The notes below the pieces were generated by a model, which saw only the letters and a program-made list of their open reading frames with translations, did not search any database and was not told where the DNA came from. From Methylophilus sp. 5 (GTDB lineage Bacteria; Pseudomonadota; Gammaproteobacteria; Burkholderiales; Methylophilaceae), in the NCBI RefSeq assembly GCF_000515275.1, contig NZ_KI911560.1, positions 2,356,001 to 2,420,000 on the forward strand: a stretch of DNA of 64,000 nt, given 5' to 3'. A program made the position numbers and the translations under genes. Positions 1 through 7,342 of the stretch are shown one piece after another. Numbering within the stretch: the stretch's first letter is position 1; each line of letters opens with the position of its first letter.

Positions 1-143
1 TCGACCACATCGTCCACTTCGCGGCAAAACGCATACAGTGCCGTCATGGCATCGCGTTTTTGTTTAGGTAAGAACATAAAACTCAGCGTGAAACTAGAGC
101 CACTTTCACGGGTTTTTTGTTGGCAATATTGTTGCGGGGTCAT
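1..143 (-). CDS. hpnD: Presqualene diphosphate synthase HpnD, N-terminal part (3' end outside window)
   Basis: Only the first ~47 codons are in the window; the gene runs off the left edge. The visible peptide opens MTPQQYCQQK and carries SSFTLSFMFLPKQKR followed by ALYAFCREVDDVV. The last stretch is the first Asp-rich, Mg-diphosphate-binding motif of squalene/phytoene synthases. In the HpnCDE route, HpnD condenses two farnesyl diphosphates to presqualene diphosphate. Its ATG overlaps the TGA of the upstream hpnC gene by 4 bp (ATGA), which implies translational coupling. The HpnD rather than HpnC assignment rests on this position after hpnC and on the N-terminal sequence style. Confidence 0.85.
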   Translation of the reverse strand, partial: MTPQQYCQQKTRESGSSFTLSFMFLPKQKRDAMTALYAFCREVDDVV

Positions 144-1009
144 TGTTTAAACAGGGCTTTCAACAAAATCAGCAGCCAGTCATAGGCTTTCAAGGTCGGG
201 CGATGATGATAGATATCGCCACGGCAGGATTTTAATTTATGTAGGATACGTTCGCCACCTGCAATCATCATGCGCAATTCAAAACCGATACGGCCAGGCA
301 GGGCGCGACCGAGTGGTTTGCCGGCCAGCAGCAACTCTTCTGCACGCATCACGTTGTGTAAAAAGAACATCTCCCAGGTGGCGTCCAGGCGCTGCTGACG
401 CAAATCCCGCTCGCTAATCCCTGCGGACTGCATTTCGTCCTGACTTAGGTAAATACGGCCAATCTCACCATGTTTTTGCAGGTCAATCGCAATATCCTGA
501 TAAAAATTAATCAGTTGCAAGGCGGTGCAAATCTGGTCAGACCACAGTCGATGTTGCGGGGTATCGCTGCCATAGAGTTGCAGCATCAGGCGGCCAACCG
601 GGTTGGCCGAGCGGCGGCAGTAGTCTAGCACTTCATTAAAAGTGGCATAGCGGGTTTTAACCACATCCTGCTTAAAGGCATTTATCAGGTCTAGCAGCGA
701 TTGCACGTCCAGCCGGTGTGTTTTGACCACTTGCTGCAGGGTAATCAACAATGGCTGCGATGGCTGAATATAGGCTTGAATCAGCAGTAGTTCGTCTTCA
801 TAGGTTTGCAAGGCTTGCAAGCGTGCCGCCTGAGTGGCATTGCCTTCATCGGCGATATCATCCGCTTCGCGCGCAAACTGGTAAATCACCGTCACCGCAT
901 GGCGCAAATGGGCGGGTAACAGCAGTGAGGCGACCGGAAAGTTTTCGTAGTGCGTGTGAGCCAGCGTCAGGCTGGGAGTTGGCTCGGCTGGCTTGGAAAA
1001 GGCTTGCAT
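140..1009 (-). CDS. hpnC: Squalene synthase family protein HpnC (hydroxysqualene synthase)
   Basis: 289 residues, all-alpha isoprenoid synthase fold. The first Asp-rich motif is visible as QFAREADDIADE (about residues 44-55) and the second region as LINFYQDIAIDLQKHGEIGR (about 166-185), which matches the NxxxDxxxD-type site of squalene/phytoene synthases. HpnC converts presqualene diphosphate to hydroxysqualene, on the way to squalene and hopanoids. It overlaps hpnD by 4 bp, and hpnE would be expected further left, outside the window. It is divergent from the phosphorylase gene at 1096, with an 86-bp shared upstream region. Length fits the family. Confidence 0.9.
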   Translation of the reverse strand: MQAFSKPAEPTPSLTLAHTHYENFPVASLLLPAHLRHAVTVIYQFAREADDIADEGNATQAARLQALQTYEDELLLIQAYIQPSQPLLITLQQVVKTHRLDVQSLLDLINAFKQDVVKTRYATFNEVLDYCRRSANPVGRLMLQLYGSDTPQHRLWSDQICTALQLINFYQDIAIDLQKHGEIGRIYLSQDEMQSAGISERDLRQQRLDATWEMFFLHNVMRAEELLLAGKPLGRALPGRIGFELRMMIAGGERILHKLKSCRGDIYHHRPTLKAYDWLLILLKALFKQ

Positions 1010-1095
1010 GGCTTAAGTATGCCATAAATCCGTGATACGCTTACGCCTTGCAGATGAACAAGTCGTAAAGAGAAATCAAAGTTGGGGATAACAGA

Positions 1096-1851
1096 ATGTT
1101 AGGCATTATTGGCGGCACCGGGTTGACCGCGCTGGATAATTTAAATATTTCAAAACGCCTGATTGTGCGTACGCCGTATGGCGAACCTTCGCAACCGCTG
1201 GTGTTTGGTGAGATCAATGGCAAAGAAGTGGTGTTTCTGGCGCGTCACGGTGGCGGCCATACCATTCCGCCACATGCGGTGAATTATCGGGCCAATATAT
1301 GGGCGCTGCATTCTGTCGGGGTGTGTGATTTGCTGGCGGTCGCGACCGTGGGTGGCATCGCCCGCAACCTGATTCCAGGCGATATTGTGCTGCCTAACCA
1401 GATTTTGGATTATACCTATGGCCGCAGCAATACTTACCATGATGGCATTGAGTTGCCGGTGCGCCATATCGACTTTACCCAACCCTATTCACAAGGCATG
1501 CGTGAACGCTGCCTGAAAGCGGCGGCCGATGTGGGCTACAGCCTAGTGGATGGCGGTGTCTATGCCTGTGTGCAAGGGCCGCGGCTAGAAACTGCCGCGG
1601 AGATTAATCGGTATGAACACGATGGCGCCACTCTCGTCGGCATGACCGGGATGCCTGAGGCCGTATTGGCGCGTGAGCTTGGTGTGGCTTATGCCGCGAT
1701 TTGCCCGGTGGCTAATTTTGCCGCAGGGCGTGGTGACAGCGCACAGTCTATCCAGTTTGAGCAGGTGATGCCGTTGTTGCAGCAAACCATGGATAAAGTG
1801 CGCACGGTGATTGCGCAATATTTATCTGACAATGACTGCGCAGTTGTTTAA
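1096..1851 (+). CDS. S-methyl-5'-thioinosine phosphorylase (MTAP/PNP family)
   Basis: 251 residues, trimeric purine nucleoside phosphorylase fold. The N-terminus has the phosphate-binding start MLGIIGGTGL, then the RHGGGHTIPPHAVNYRAN block, and GVYACVQGPRLET and VGMTGMPEAVLARE in the nucleoside site. True MTA phosphorylases carry two Asp residues (Asp-x-Asp) in the base-binding loop. Here the corresponding segment reads CPVANFAAG with Asn, as in 6-oxopurine-specific PNPs. This favours methylthioinosine (after MTA deamination) over methylthioadenosine as substrate. The role is recycling of the by-product of polyamine and quorum-signal synthesis. The def gene follows after 30 bp. Substrate choice is inferred; the family is secure. 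Confidence 0.85.
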   Translation: MLGIIGGTGLTALDNLNISKRLIVRTPYGEPSQPLVFGEINGKEVVFLARHGGGHTIPPHAVNYRANIWALHSVGVCDLLAVATVGGIARNLIPGDIVLPNQILDYTYGRSNTYHDGIELPVRHIDFTQPYSQGMRERCLKAAADVGYSLVDGGVYACVQGPRLETAAEINRYEHDGATLVGMTGMPEAVLARELGVAYAAICPVANFAAGRGDSAQSIQFEQVMPLLQQTMDKVRTVIAQYLSDNDCAVV

Positions 1852-1881
1852 ATCCAGTAATTAACCCTAAGGAAAACTTCT

Positions 1882-2415
1882 ATGGCGGTGAAACCTGTGC
1901 TCAGAATGGGCGAGCCATTGTTGTATCGGGTGGCCGATAAAGTGACCCAGTTTGATACGCCCGAATTGCATGCCCTGATTCAGGATATGCATGACACCAT
2001 GACGCAGATGAACGGCGCAGGTATTGCGGCGCCGCAAATTGGCGTCAGTTTGCAGGTAGTGATGTTTGGCGTGGGCGCCAACCCGCGTTACCCCGATGCT
2101 GAAGAAGTGCCGTTCACTATTTTGATTAATCCGGAACTGACCCCAATAGAGCAAACAGAAGGGGATGGATGGGAAGGTTGCTTGTCCGTGCCCGGCATGC
2201 GCGGCCTGGTGCCACGCTACCAACACTTGCATTATCGCGGCTTAGACCCGCAAGGGCGGGTCATTGATCGTACCGCGAGCGGCTTTCATGCCAGGGTGGT
2301 ACAGCACGAATGTGACCACTTATTTGGTGTGCTTTACCCCATGCGTATCCGTGATCTAACAAAATTTGGCTTTAATGATGTACTTTTTCCTGGAATAACG
2401 CTTCCAGATGACTGA
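1882..2415 (+). CDS. def: Peptide deformylase
   Basis: 177 residues. All three metal-site motifs are present: GIAAPQIGV (about residues 47-55), EGCLSVPG (about 98-105, with the Cys ligand) and QHECDHLFG (two His ligands and the catalytic Glu). The enzyme removes the formyl group from nascent N-termini in the cytoplasm. Start ATG is preceded by AAGGAA at a spacing of 7. The gene follows the phosphorylase by 30 bp and is not beside fmt here, so it is probably one of several deformylase copies. The third motif has Cys where many enzymes have Phe/Leu (HECDH), a tolerated position between the ligands. Confidence 0.95.
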   Translation: MAVKPVLRMGEPLLYRVADKVTQFDTPELHALIQDMHDTMTQMNGAGIAAPQIGVSLQVVMFGVGANPRYPDAEEVPFTILINPELTPIEQTEGDGWEGCLSVPGMRGLVPRYQHLHYRGLDPQGRVIDRTASGFHARVVQHECDHLFGVLYPMRIRDLTKFGFNDVLFPGITLPDD

Positions 2416-2430
2416 TAGTTTGCTATAATG
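2401..2430 (+). promoter_or_regulatory. Promoter of tRNA-Ser, overlapping the end of def
   Basis: A consensus -10 hexamer TATAAT sits at 2424-2429, 12 bp before the tRNA. The -35 region falls in the last codons of def (about 2401-2406, CTTCCA, 3 of 6 matches), so the promoter is carried mainly by the -10 box. The position is right for initiation just ahead of the mature tRNA. Confidence 0.55.
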
Positions 2431-2441
2431 CGCCTCATTCC

Positions 2442-2531
2442 GGAAGAGTGGCAGAGCGGTTTAATGCTACAGTCTTGAAAACTGTCGAGGGTTCACGCCC
2501 TCCGTGAGTTCGAATCTCACCTCTTCCGCCA
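2442..2531 (+). tRNA. tRNA-Ser(UGA)
   Basis: The acceptor stem GGAAGAG pairs with CTCTTCC, followed by discriminator G and an encoded CCA (2529-2531). The anticodon loop is CTTGAAA with anticodon TGA. A long variable arm (GAGGG...CCCTC) and the TTCGAAT T-loop identify a class II serine tRNA that reads UCA. The full length of 90 nt includes CCA. Confidence 0.97.
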
Positions 2532-2600
2532 AACACGTCATGCCGCAGTTTTTGCGGCATTTCTATTTGCAGGTTTTAATTACACATTTAAGGAATCGTC

Positions 2601-2876
2601 ATGACACAAATCATCATCGACCATAACCCGTCAGAAGAAAAGCTGAAAGAACTGGGCGTAAAAAGCTGGAACACATGGGATTGCGCACCTTCAAAATTCC
2701 CTTTGGACTTCACTGCAACTGAAAAAGCCTACGTATTAGAAGGCGAATTCAAAGTGACTCCACAAGGTGGCGACACAGTAACAATCAAGGCTGGTGACTA
2801 TGTTGAGTTTCCAAAAGGCCTGAAATCCCAGTGGGAAGTGGTTAAACAATTGAAAAAACACTACAAACATTTCTAA
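2601..2876 (+). CDS. Small cupin-domain protein
   Basis: 91 residues, a single cupin barrel of the DUF861/cupin_3 type. Visible features are the central strand motif EKAYVLEGEFKVTP and the second half GDYVEFPKGLKSQWEV. The usual His metal ligands are mostly missing: there is Glu in the first motif and none clear in the second. Metal binding and catalysis are therefore uncertain, and no substrate can be named. A ribosome site (AAGGAA) precedes the ATG and a strong intrinsic terminator follows at 2903-2929, so it is a single-gene transcript downstream of the tRNA. Confidence 0.8.
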   Translation: MTQIIIDHNPSEEKLKELGVKSWNTWDCAPSKFPLDFTATEKAYVLEGEFKVTPQGGDTVTIKAGDYVEFPKGLKSQWEVVKQLKKHYKHF

Positions 2877-2902
2877 TTGATTTGTTTTAGCCAGTATTCA
2901 AT

Positions 2903-2929
2903 AAAAAACCCTGCCTTGCAGGGTTTTTT
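2903..2929 (+). terminator. Intrinsic terminator after the cupin gene
   Basis: Perfect stem CCCTGC-CTT-GCAGGG with a 3-nt loop, flanked by six A before and six T after. It can work in both directions and isolates the cupin gene from the riboswitch region. Confidence 0.9.
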
Positions 2930-3086
2930 GTTTTTGGCCCGCGGGATATTCTCAGCGGCCATCTGTTTACAGCCCTCATCATTAAACTTTGCAACATATG
3001 CACAGGCTGTAAAGCGAATTCTGAATTGTGCTCTAGCCAAGTGGTTGATATTAAAATACAATCTCACCCTGATTGAAAAATCAAAC

Positions 3087-3173
3087 GCCTTGGGGTGGCT
3101 ATAACGCCTGAGATCTCGCACACGCGGGAAACCCAATGAACCTGACCCAGATAATGCTGGCGTAGGGACAGGC
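3087..3173 (+). ncRNA. TPP (THI-box) riboswitch aptamer
   Basis: The conserved THI core is present in order: GGGGTG at 3092-3097, CTGAGA at 3108-3113, ACCC at 3131-3134, GAACCTGA at 3138-3145, then CC-GATAATGC-GGCGTAGGGA through 3168. The outer stem P1 pairs GCCT (3087-3090) with AGGC (3170-3173). The variable P3 arm is CTCGCACACGCGGG. It lies 112 nt before the TonB receptor start on the same strand, so thiamine diphosphate should repress this operon. Confidence 0.95.
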
Positions 3174-3251
3174 AGAGCATCTACAACGCAAATGTTTCTG
3201 GTTTGTTGGGTCATCCACAAATCTACTCACGTCATTGTCACTCTCACCCTG

Positions 3252-3279
3252 TCCTTTTTATGTGTCTTAATAGAAAGGA
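3252..3279 (+). promoter_or_regulatory. Possible Shine-Dalgarno-sequestering hairpin of the TPP riboswitch
   Basis: TCCTTT (3252-3257) is complementary to AAAGGA (3274-3279), which contains the ribosome site of the TonB receptor gene (AGAAAGGA, then ATG at 3285). Gram-negative THI elements commonly act on translation by hiding this site. The stem is only 6 bp with a 16-nt loop, and the competing antisequestor pairing was not identified. No intrinsic terminator was seen between the aptamer and the start codon. Confidence 0.35.
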
Positions 3280-3284
3280 TTATC

Positions 3285-5369
3285 ATGAAACCGATTACAA
3301 AACCGCTGTCCTTAATTGGACTTTTACTCACCACGCCTGTGTTAGCCGCAGAAGAGGAAGAGACACGCGAACTCTCTGAGGTGGTGGTGAGCGCGGATTT
3401 TCGCCCCAGCATCGCACAAAAAACAGCCGTCAGCCTGACTGAAGTGAATAAAGAAACCATAGAGGCACGTGGCGCGCAGCATCTGGAAGAAGTATTGAAT
3501 CTGGCGCCCAATGTGAATATCTCAGCAGGGGCGTCCCGCGGGCGTTTTTTCCAGATTCGTGGCATGGGCATCCTCAGCCAATATGATAATCCGGTGAATC
3601 CATCCGTCGGCTTAATCATTGATGGCATTGATTTTAGCCGCTTGGGTGGCGCCGCGACCATGTTTGATATTGATGCGGTAGAAGTGTTGCAAGGCCCGCA
3701 AGGCACTAAGTTTGGCCCGAATGCCATCGCCGGCGCCATTACCATGCGCAGTACCGAGCCGACCAAACAATTTAAAATGCGTGCACAAGCTGGCGTGGGT
3801 GAATACAACACGCGTAATTTTGGGGCAGCGGTAGGCGGTACGATCGTTGAAGATCAGTTAATCGGTCGTGCCTCGATTTATACGCACAAATCTGATGGCT
3901 ATATGCAAAATGACACCTTGGGTCGTGATGACACGCAAAAACAAGATGAATTGACCTTTCGCAGTAAATTTAAATTATTTGCGACCGAGGATTTAACCTT
4001 AGATTTCACCTTGATGCATGTGAATGTGAATAACGGTTATGACGGATTTACCTTAGACAACTCCAGGCACAGTAAAGCCAACCAGCCTGGCGTAGATACG
4101 CAAAACACCAACGCTTTTGCTGTGAAAGCCAATTGGCAAGCTTCCGATGCGGTCATTATTCAGTCAGAGGCCAGTTATTTAAATTCTTCATCGACCTATA
4201 GTTTTGATGGTGATTGGACAACATTAAATGATGGCGAAAAACATAACCGTGATCGCGACAATTACTCTTTTGAACTACGTGCTTTGTCTGATAAGGCGGG
4301 CCGTATTTTCAACGACTCAACCGATTGGACGGTTGGCATTTATCGTTTTGTGCAAGATGAGCGTTTTAATTCTCGTGTAGATTATAGAAGTTATGGACCT
4401 AGCTACTTAACGCAGATAGCAGGTAAGTACAATACAGAAAATACGGCGGTGTTTGGGCAATTAGATAGCCATTTAACTGACAAGTTGACGCTCGTTTCAG
4501 GACTGCGGATAGAGGATTTTAAGGCCCACTATGCCGATAGTGGCTTCGTTGAATCAGCCCCAAGTAGCGTGAAAAAAAACGTGAATGAAACCCTTTTGGG
4601 CGCTAAATTGGGCTTGAATTACCAAGCTGACGCGAATCAACTCATCTATACCTCGTTAACCCGTGGTTACAAGCCTGGTGGTATCAATAACAATGCCAGT
4701 TTGGCTCAAAATCAAAGGCAGTTTAATACCGAGTATATGTGGAACTTTGAAACAGGGCTGAAATCCAGCTGGCTGGACGGCACGTTGATCACCAATCTGG
4801 CGGCTTTTTATGCCAAGCGCCTAGATGCGCAAACACATAGTTCTGCGCAAGTACCGAGCACGGGGATTTTTACGGAGTTCTATGACAACGCTGCCCGTGC
4901 CACCCATCAAGGGGTAGAAGCCAGCATGGATTGGTTCTTGACCGATCAATTTCGGATGCTGGGTTCAATCGGGTTGCTGGATGCAAAATTTGATAGCTAT
5001 AAAAATCCAGATCCGAGCGCATACAGTCCGCAAGGCCGGCAAGTCGCTCATGCGCCTAAATATACCTTTAACTTGGGTTCTGAGTTTTATGCCAATGCAG
5101 CCTGGGTAATACGTGCCAATGTCGAAGGTAAGGATGCCTTCTACTTTTCTGACAGCAACAATTCTAAATCCAATGGCTATGCTTTATTAAACGCCAGTGC
5201 TGATTATAAGTACGATAAACATTGGAAAGTCAGTGTATGGGCGAGAAACTTATTAGATAAAGATTATGCAACCCGTGGCTTTTACTTTGACAACGGATTC
5301 GGTGAACAACGTTACGTGCAATACGGTGAGCCTCGCGTTGGTGGTATCACCGTCACTTACGATTACTAA
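3285..5369 (+). CDS. TonB-dependent outer-membrane receptor, predicted thiamine (precursor) uptake
   Basis: 694 residues from the ATG at 3285. This start is chosen because AGAAAGGA lies 5 bp upstream and the protein then opens with a signal peptide (MKPITKPLSLIGLLLTTPVLA, cleavage after VLA). The plug domain covers about residues 30-170, with RGMGILSQYDNPVNPSVG and VEVLQGPQGTKFGPNAIAG. The C-terminal 22-strand barrel ends in an aromatic TYDY. The TonB-box region is near ELSEVVVSA just after the signal peptide. Control by the upstream TPP riboswitch and the PnuT-type gene downstream point to thiamine or a thiamine moiety as substrate. By sequence alone it resembles general siderophore/vitamin receptors. 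Confidence 0.88.
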   Translation: MKPITKPLSLIGLLLTTPVLAAEEEETRELSEVVVSADFRPSIAQKTAVSLTEVNKETIEARGAQHLEEVLNLAPNVNISAGASRGRFFQIRGMGILSQYDNPVNPSVGLIIDGIDFSRLGGAATMFDIDAVEVLQGPQGTKFGPNAIAGAITMRSTEPTKQFKMRAQAGVGEYNTRNFGAAVGGTIVEDQLIGRASIYTHKSDGYMQNDTLGRDDTQKQDELTFRSKFKLFATEDLTLDFTLMHVNVNNGYDGFTLDNSRHSKANQPGVDTQNTNAFAVKANWQASDAVIIQSEASYLNSSSTYSFDGDWTTLNDGEKHNRDRDNYSFELRALSDKAGRIFNDSTDWTVGIYRFVQDERFNSRVDYRSYGPSYLTQIAGKYNTENTAVFGQLDSHLTDKLTLVSGLRIEDFKAHYADSGFVESAPSSVKKNVNETLLGAKLGLNYQADANQLIYTSLTRGYKPGGINNNASLAQNQRQFNTEYMWNFETGLKSSWLDGTLITNLAAFYAKRLDAQTHSSAQVPSTGIFTEFYDNAARATHQGVEASMDWFLTDQFRMLGSIGLLDAKFDSYKNPDPSAYSPQGRQVAHAPKYTFNLGSEFYANAAWVIRANVEGKDAFYFSDSNNSKSNGYALLNASADYKYDKHWKVSVWARNLLDKDYATRGFYFDNGFGEQRYVQYGEPRVGGITVTYDY

Positions 5370-5419
5370 ATCAAGGGGCGCTCATTGCCCGCTTTAATTT
5401 TATAAATGTTGGAGTTTAT

Positions 5420-5680
5420 ATGCGTATTTCAGTCGATATTAGTTTGTATCCTTTAACCGAAGGCTATGTGGAACCCATTTTGGCCTTTATCAACACACTC
5501 GAAGCCAATAAAAATTTGGTGGTGAAACGCAATAGCCTGGCCACGCAAGTGTTTGGCGAATACCGCGATGTGATGGATTGCCTGGATGCAGAAATGGAGG
5601 CAGTGTTTAATGCGTTGCCGCACAGTGTATTTGTGATGAAGTTTATTGGCACGGACAGGGCTGATGTTGTCGATGTATAA
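5420..5680 (+). CDS. YkoF-like thiamine/hydroxymethylpyrimidine-binding protein
   Basis: 86 residues without a signal peptide. It matches the ferredoxin-like fold of the YkoF/MTH1187 thiamine-binding family: VDISLYPL at the start of strand 1, NSLATQVFGEYRDVMDCLD in the middle and a final strand HSVFVMKFIG. It lies 50 bp after the riboswitch-controlled receptor and 69 bp before the permease gene, inside the same probable transcript. The family binds thiamine or HMP. Whether this protein buffers, senses or hands over the ligand in the cytoplasm is inference. Confidence 0.75.
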   Translation: MRISVDISLYPLTEGYVEPILAFINTLEANKNLVVKRNSLATQVFGEYRDVMDCLDAEMEAVFNALPHSVFVMKFIGTDRADVVDV

Positions 5681-5749
5681 GCTGCACTCAGGCCATTAAT
5701 AGTCACATACGCTTTGCGTACTTGTTAACTTATTTGCTGTTTTATCGCC

Positions 5750-6361
5750 ATGAACCAAGATTATTATCAGTCCATCATTGCTGCATTCCATCAAATGTCC
5801 GGCTGGGAAATTGCCGCTGCTTTAATGGGCGTTGCCTATATTCTGTTGGCGGCCAAAGAGTCTCAATGGTGCTGGTTGTTTGCCTTTTTAAGCACGCTGG
5901 TTTACACCGCGCTGTTTTGGGAGGGGCAACTGCCTATGCAGGCGTTGTTGAATTTTTACTATATGGGCATGGCGATTTATGGTTTTTGGCTATGGCATAA
6001 ACATGGCAAGCAAACTGACACCTTGCTGATTAGCCGTTGGCCCTGGAAAAACCATCTTGGTTTTATTGTGATTGGTTTGGTGGTGAGTGCGTTGCTGAGT
6101 GCCTATTTGCAAAAAACTGGACAATCGCAAAGCCCGGTATTAGATGCTTATACGACAGTTTTTTCTGTCATGAATACCTGGTTGATCGCCAGGAAGGTGT
6201 TAGAAAACTGGCTGTACTGGGCGGTGATTGATGGCGCTGCTACGCTGTTGTATGTACAAACAGGCTATTACGCAACGGCCGTTTTATTTGTGTTGAATAC
6301 TATTTTGGCCATTGCAGGCTTTATTAGCTGGGTGAAGCTTTACCAGCAGCAAACGACTTAA
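5750..6361 (+). CDS. pnuT: PnuT/PnuC-family inner-membrane transporter, predicted thiamine permease
   Basis: 203 residues with about seven hydrophobic helices. The family landmarks are WEIAAALMGVAYILLAAKES near the N-terminus and NTWLIARKVLENWLYWAVID in the second half (the conserved W-hexad region of PnuC proteins). PnuC carries nicotinamide riboside, whereas PnuT members under THI-box control carry thiamine by facilitated diffusion and rely on intracellular phosphorylation for trapping. Its operon position after the TPP riboswitch and TonB receptor supports thiamine. A shorter ORF starting at 5722 in another frame is a shadow. Confidence 0.85.
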   Translation: MNQDYYQSIIAAFHQMSGWEIAAALMGVAYILLAAKESQWCWLFAFLSTLVYTALFWEGQLPMQALLNFYYMGMAIYGFWLWHKHGKQTDTLLISRWPWKNHLGFIVIGLVVSALLSAYLQKTGQSQSPVLDAYTTVFSVMNTWLIARKVLENWLYWAVIDGAATLLYVQTGYYATAVLFVLNTILAIAGFISWVKLYQQQTT

Positions 6362-6392
6362 ACAGCGCATTTTGGTGACGAGCATTGCCTTT

Positions 6393-7268
6393 TTATATGC
6401 GCTGCATCCACTTCGCCAAATCCGTTTCACCCAGTACATTCATTAAAAACAACAGTAGCTGGTAGCAGGGCGTATTGGCTGTGTGGTCGGGCCAGGCATG
6501 CGTTTGAATATAGTGCTGTTTAAATAAAGCCAGTTGTGCGGGCGTGAGTATATATTCGAGCAACACCAGGTCCAGCGCACGTGGCGCAATCACAAATGCA
6601 TCAAGATCAAGCAGCGCCAACTTATTTGCGTTGATACAACGGAATTGATCCCAGCGTAAATCCAGCATCATCGGGACAAATTCGGTTTCGTGGCAATTGT
6701 TTGCCTGTGCTAACACCTCGGCCAGTAACGGTTCAGCAATCAACGGATCGTGTTGCTTAGCCAAAAAAACAAGCGTGGCGTGCAAGCGACTGGCCCATTT
6801 GTTTGCAGAAAATTGTGGTGCGTGTAGCTTGCCCCAACTGGGGTAAGTTGATTGATGCAATCGTGCGATATGTTCAGCTAGCTGAATCACCCATTGGTCG
6901 GCTATGTGTTCTGTTCCTAAATCTTTACCCGCTAAAAACCGGCTGAGCACAAATCGGTTGGCACCCGCAGCGACAAAATTAGGCACTGTCAGCGCGCCGT
7001 TTTTCTCCAAAAAATGATGCGTTAAATGGATCTTGCCCAAGCTGTTTGGAAAGTCGGCTGCAAATAAATGGTTTGCGCCTAACCAAAAGTGAGACTTTGT
7101 AATGGTCGCTTCATTACACACTTTTAGTACCATGTCGCCGCTCGCCGTTTGGCAATAAAAAAGGCTATGCGTACTATCCTCAAATTTATTGGGCATAGCG
7201 CTTGGTTGGGCAATCAGTATGGGCAAACTGGCTTGCTCGGATGATGTGAGTTGTGGATAGGTAAACAT
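6393..7268 (-). CDS. APH/choline-kinase-fold phosphotransferase, candidate thiamine kinase
   Basis: 291 residues, convergent with pnuT (31 bp apart). The N-lobe has KVCNEATITKSHFW. The hinge region is FVLSRFLAGKDLG. The catalytic loop, normally HxDxxxxN, reads MLDLRWDQF: the catalytic Asp is kept but His is Met and Asn is Gln. The metal-binding loop follows as LALLDLDAFVIAPRALDL, equivalent to the IDW/DFG-like segment. This is the fold of ThiK/YcfN thiamine kinases and aminoglycoside phosphotransferases. Contact with the thiamine uptake operon suggests thiamine as substrate. It could also act on another small alcohol or be weakly active because of the altered loop. Confidence 0.6.
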   Translation of the reverse strand: MFTYPQLTSSEQASLPILIAQPSAMPNKFEDSTHSLFYCQTASGDMVLKVCNEATITKSHFWLGANHLFAADFPNSLGKIHLTHHFLEKNGALTVPNFVAAGANRFVLSRFLAGKDLGTEHIADQWVIQLAEHIARLHQSTYPSWGKLHAPQFSANKWASRLHATLVFLAKQHDPLIAEPLLAEVLAQANNCHETEFVPMMLDLRWDQFRCINANKLALLDLDAFVIAPRALDLVLLEYILTPAQLALFKQHYIQTHAWPDHTANTPCYQLLLFLMNVLGETDLAKWMQRI

Positions 7269-7307
7269 AATCAGGCTGACATTTTAAGTCATCAGACGGT
7301 CAAAAAG

Positions 7308-7330
7308 CCTGCCTGTCGGCAGGTTTTTTT
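7308..7330 (-). terminator. Intrinsic terminator of the GGDEF/EAL gene
   Basis: Stem CCTGCC-TGTC-GGCAGG (7308-7323), flanked by A5 on the left and T7 on the right. It lies directly after the stop codon of the gene ending at 7343 and before the start of the kinase gene, so it can serve either strand. Confidence 0.8.
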
Positions 7331-7342
7331 GTTGGCGTGTAA

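Noticed and set aside
2873..3220. 115-codon minus-strand ORF over the cupin terminator and TPP riboswitch
   Set aside because: It is antisense to a clear structured RNA and a terminator. The translation is not protein-like.
5722..6000. 92-codon ORF overlapping pnuT in another frame
   Set aside because: It overlaps the PnuT frame, which has clear family motifs and the expected membrane helices.
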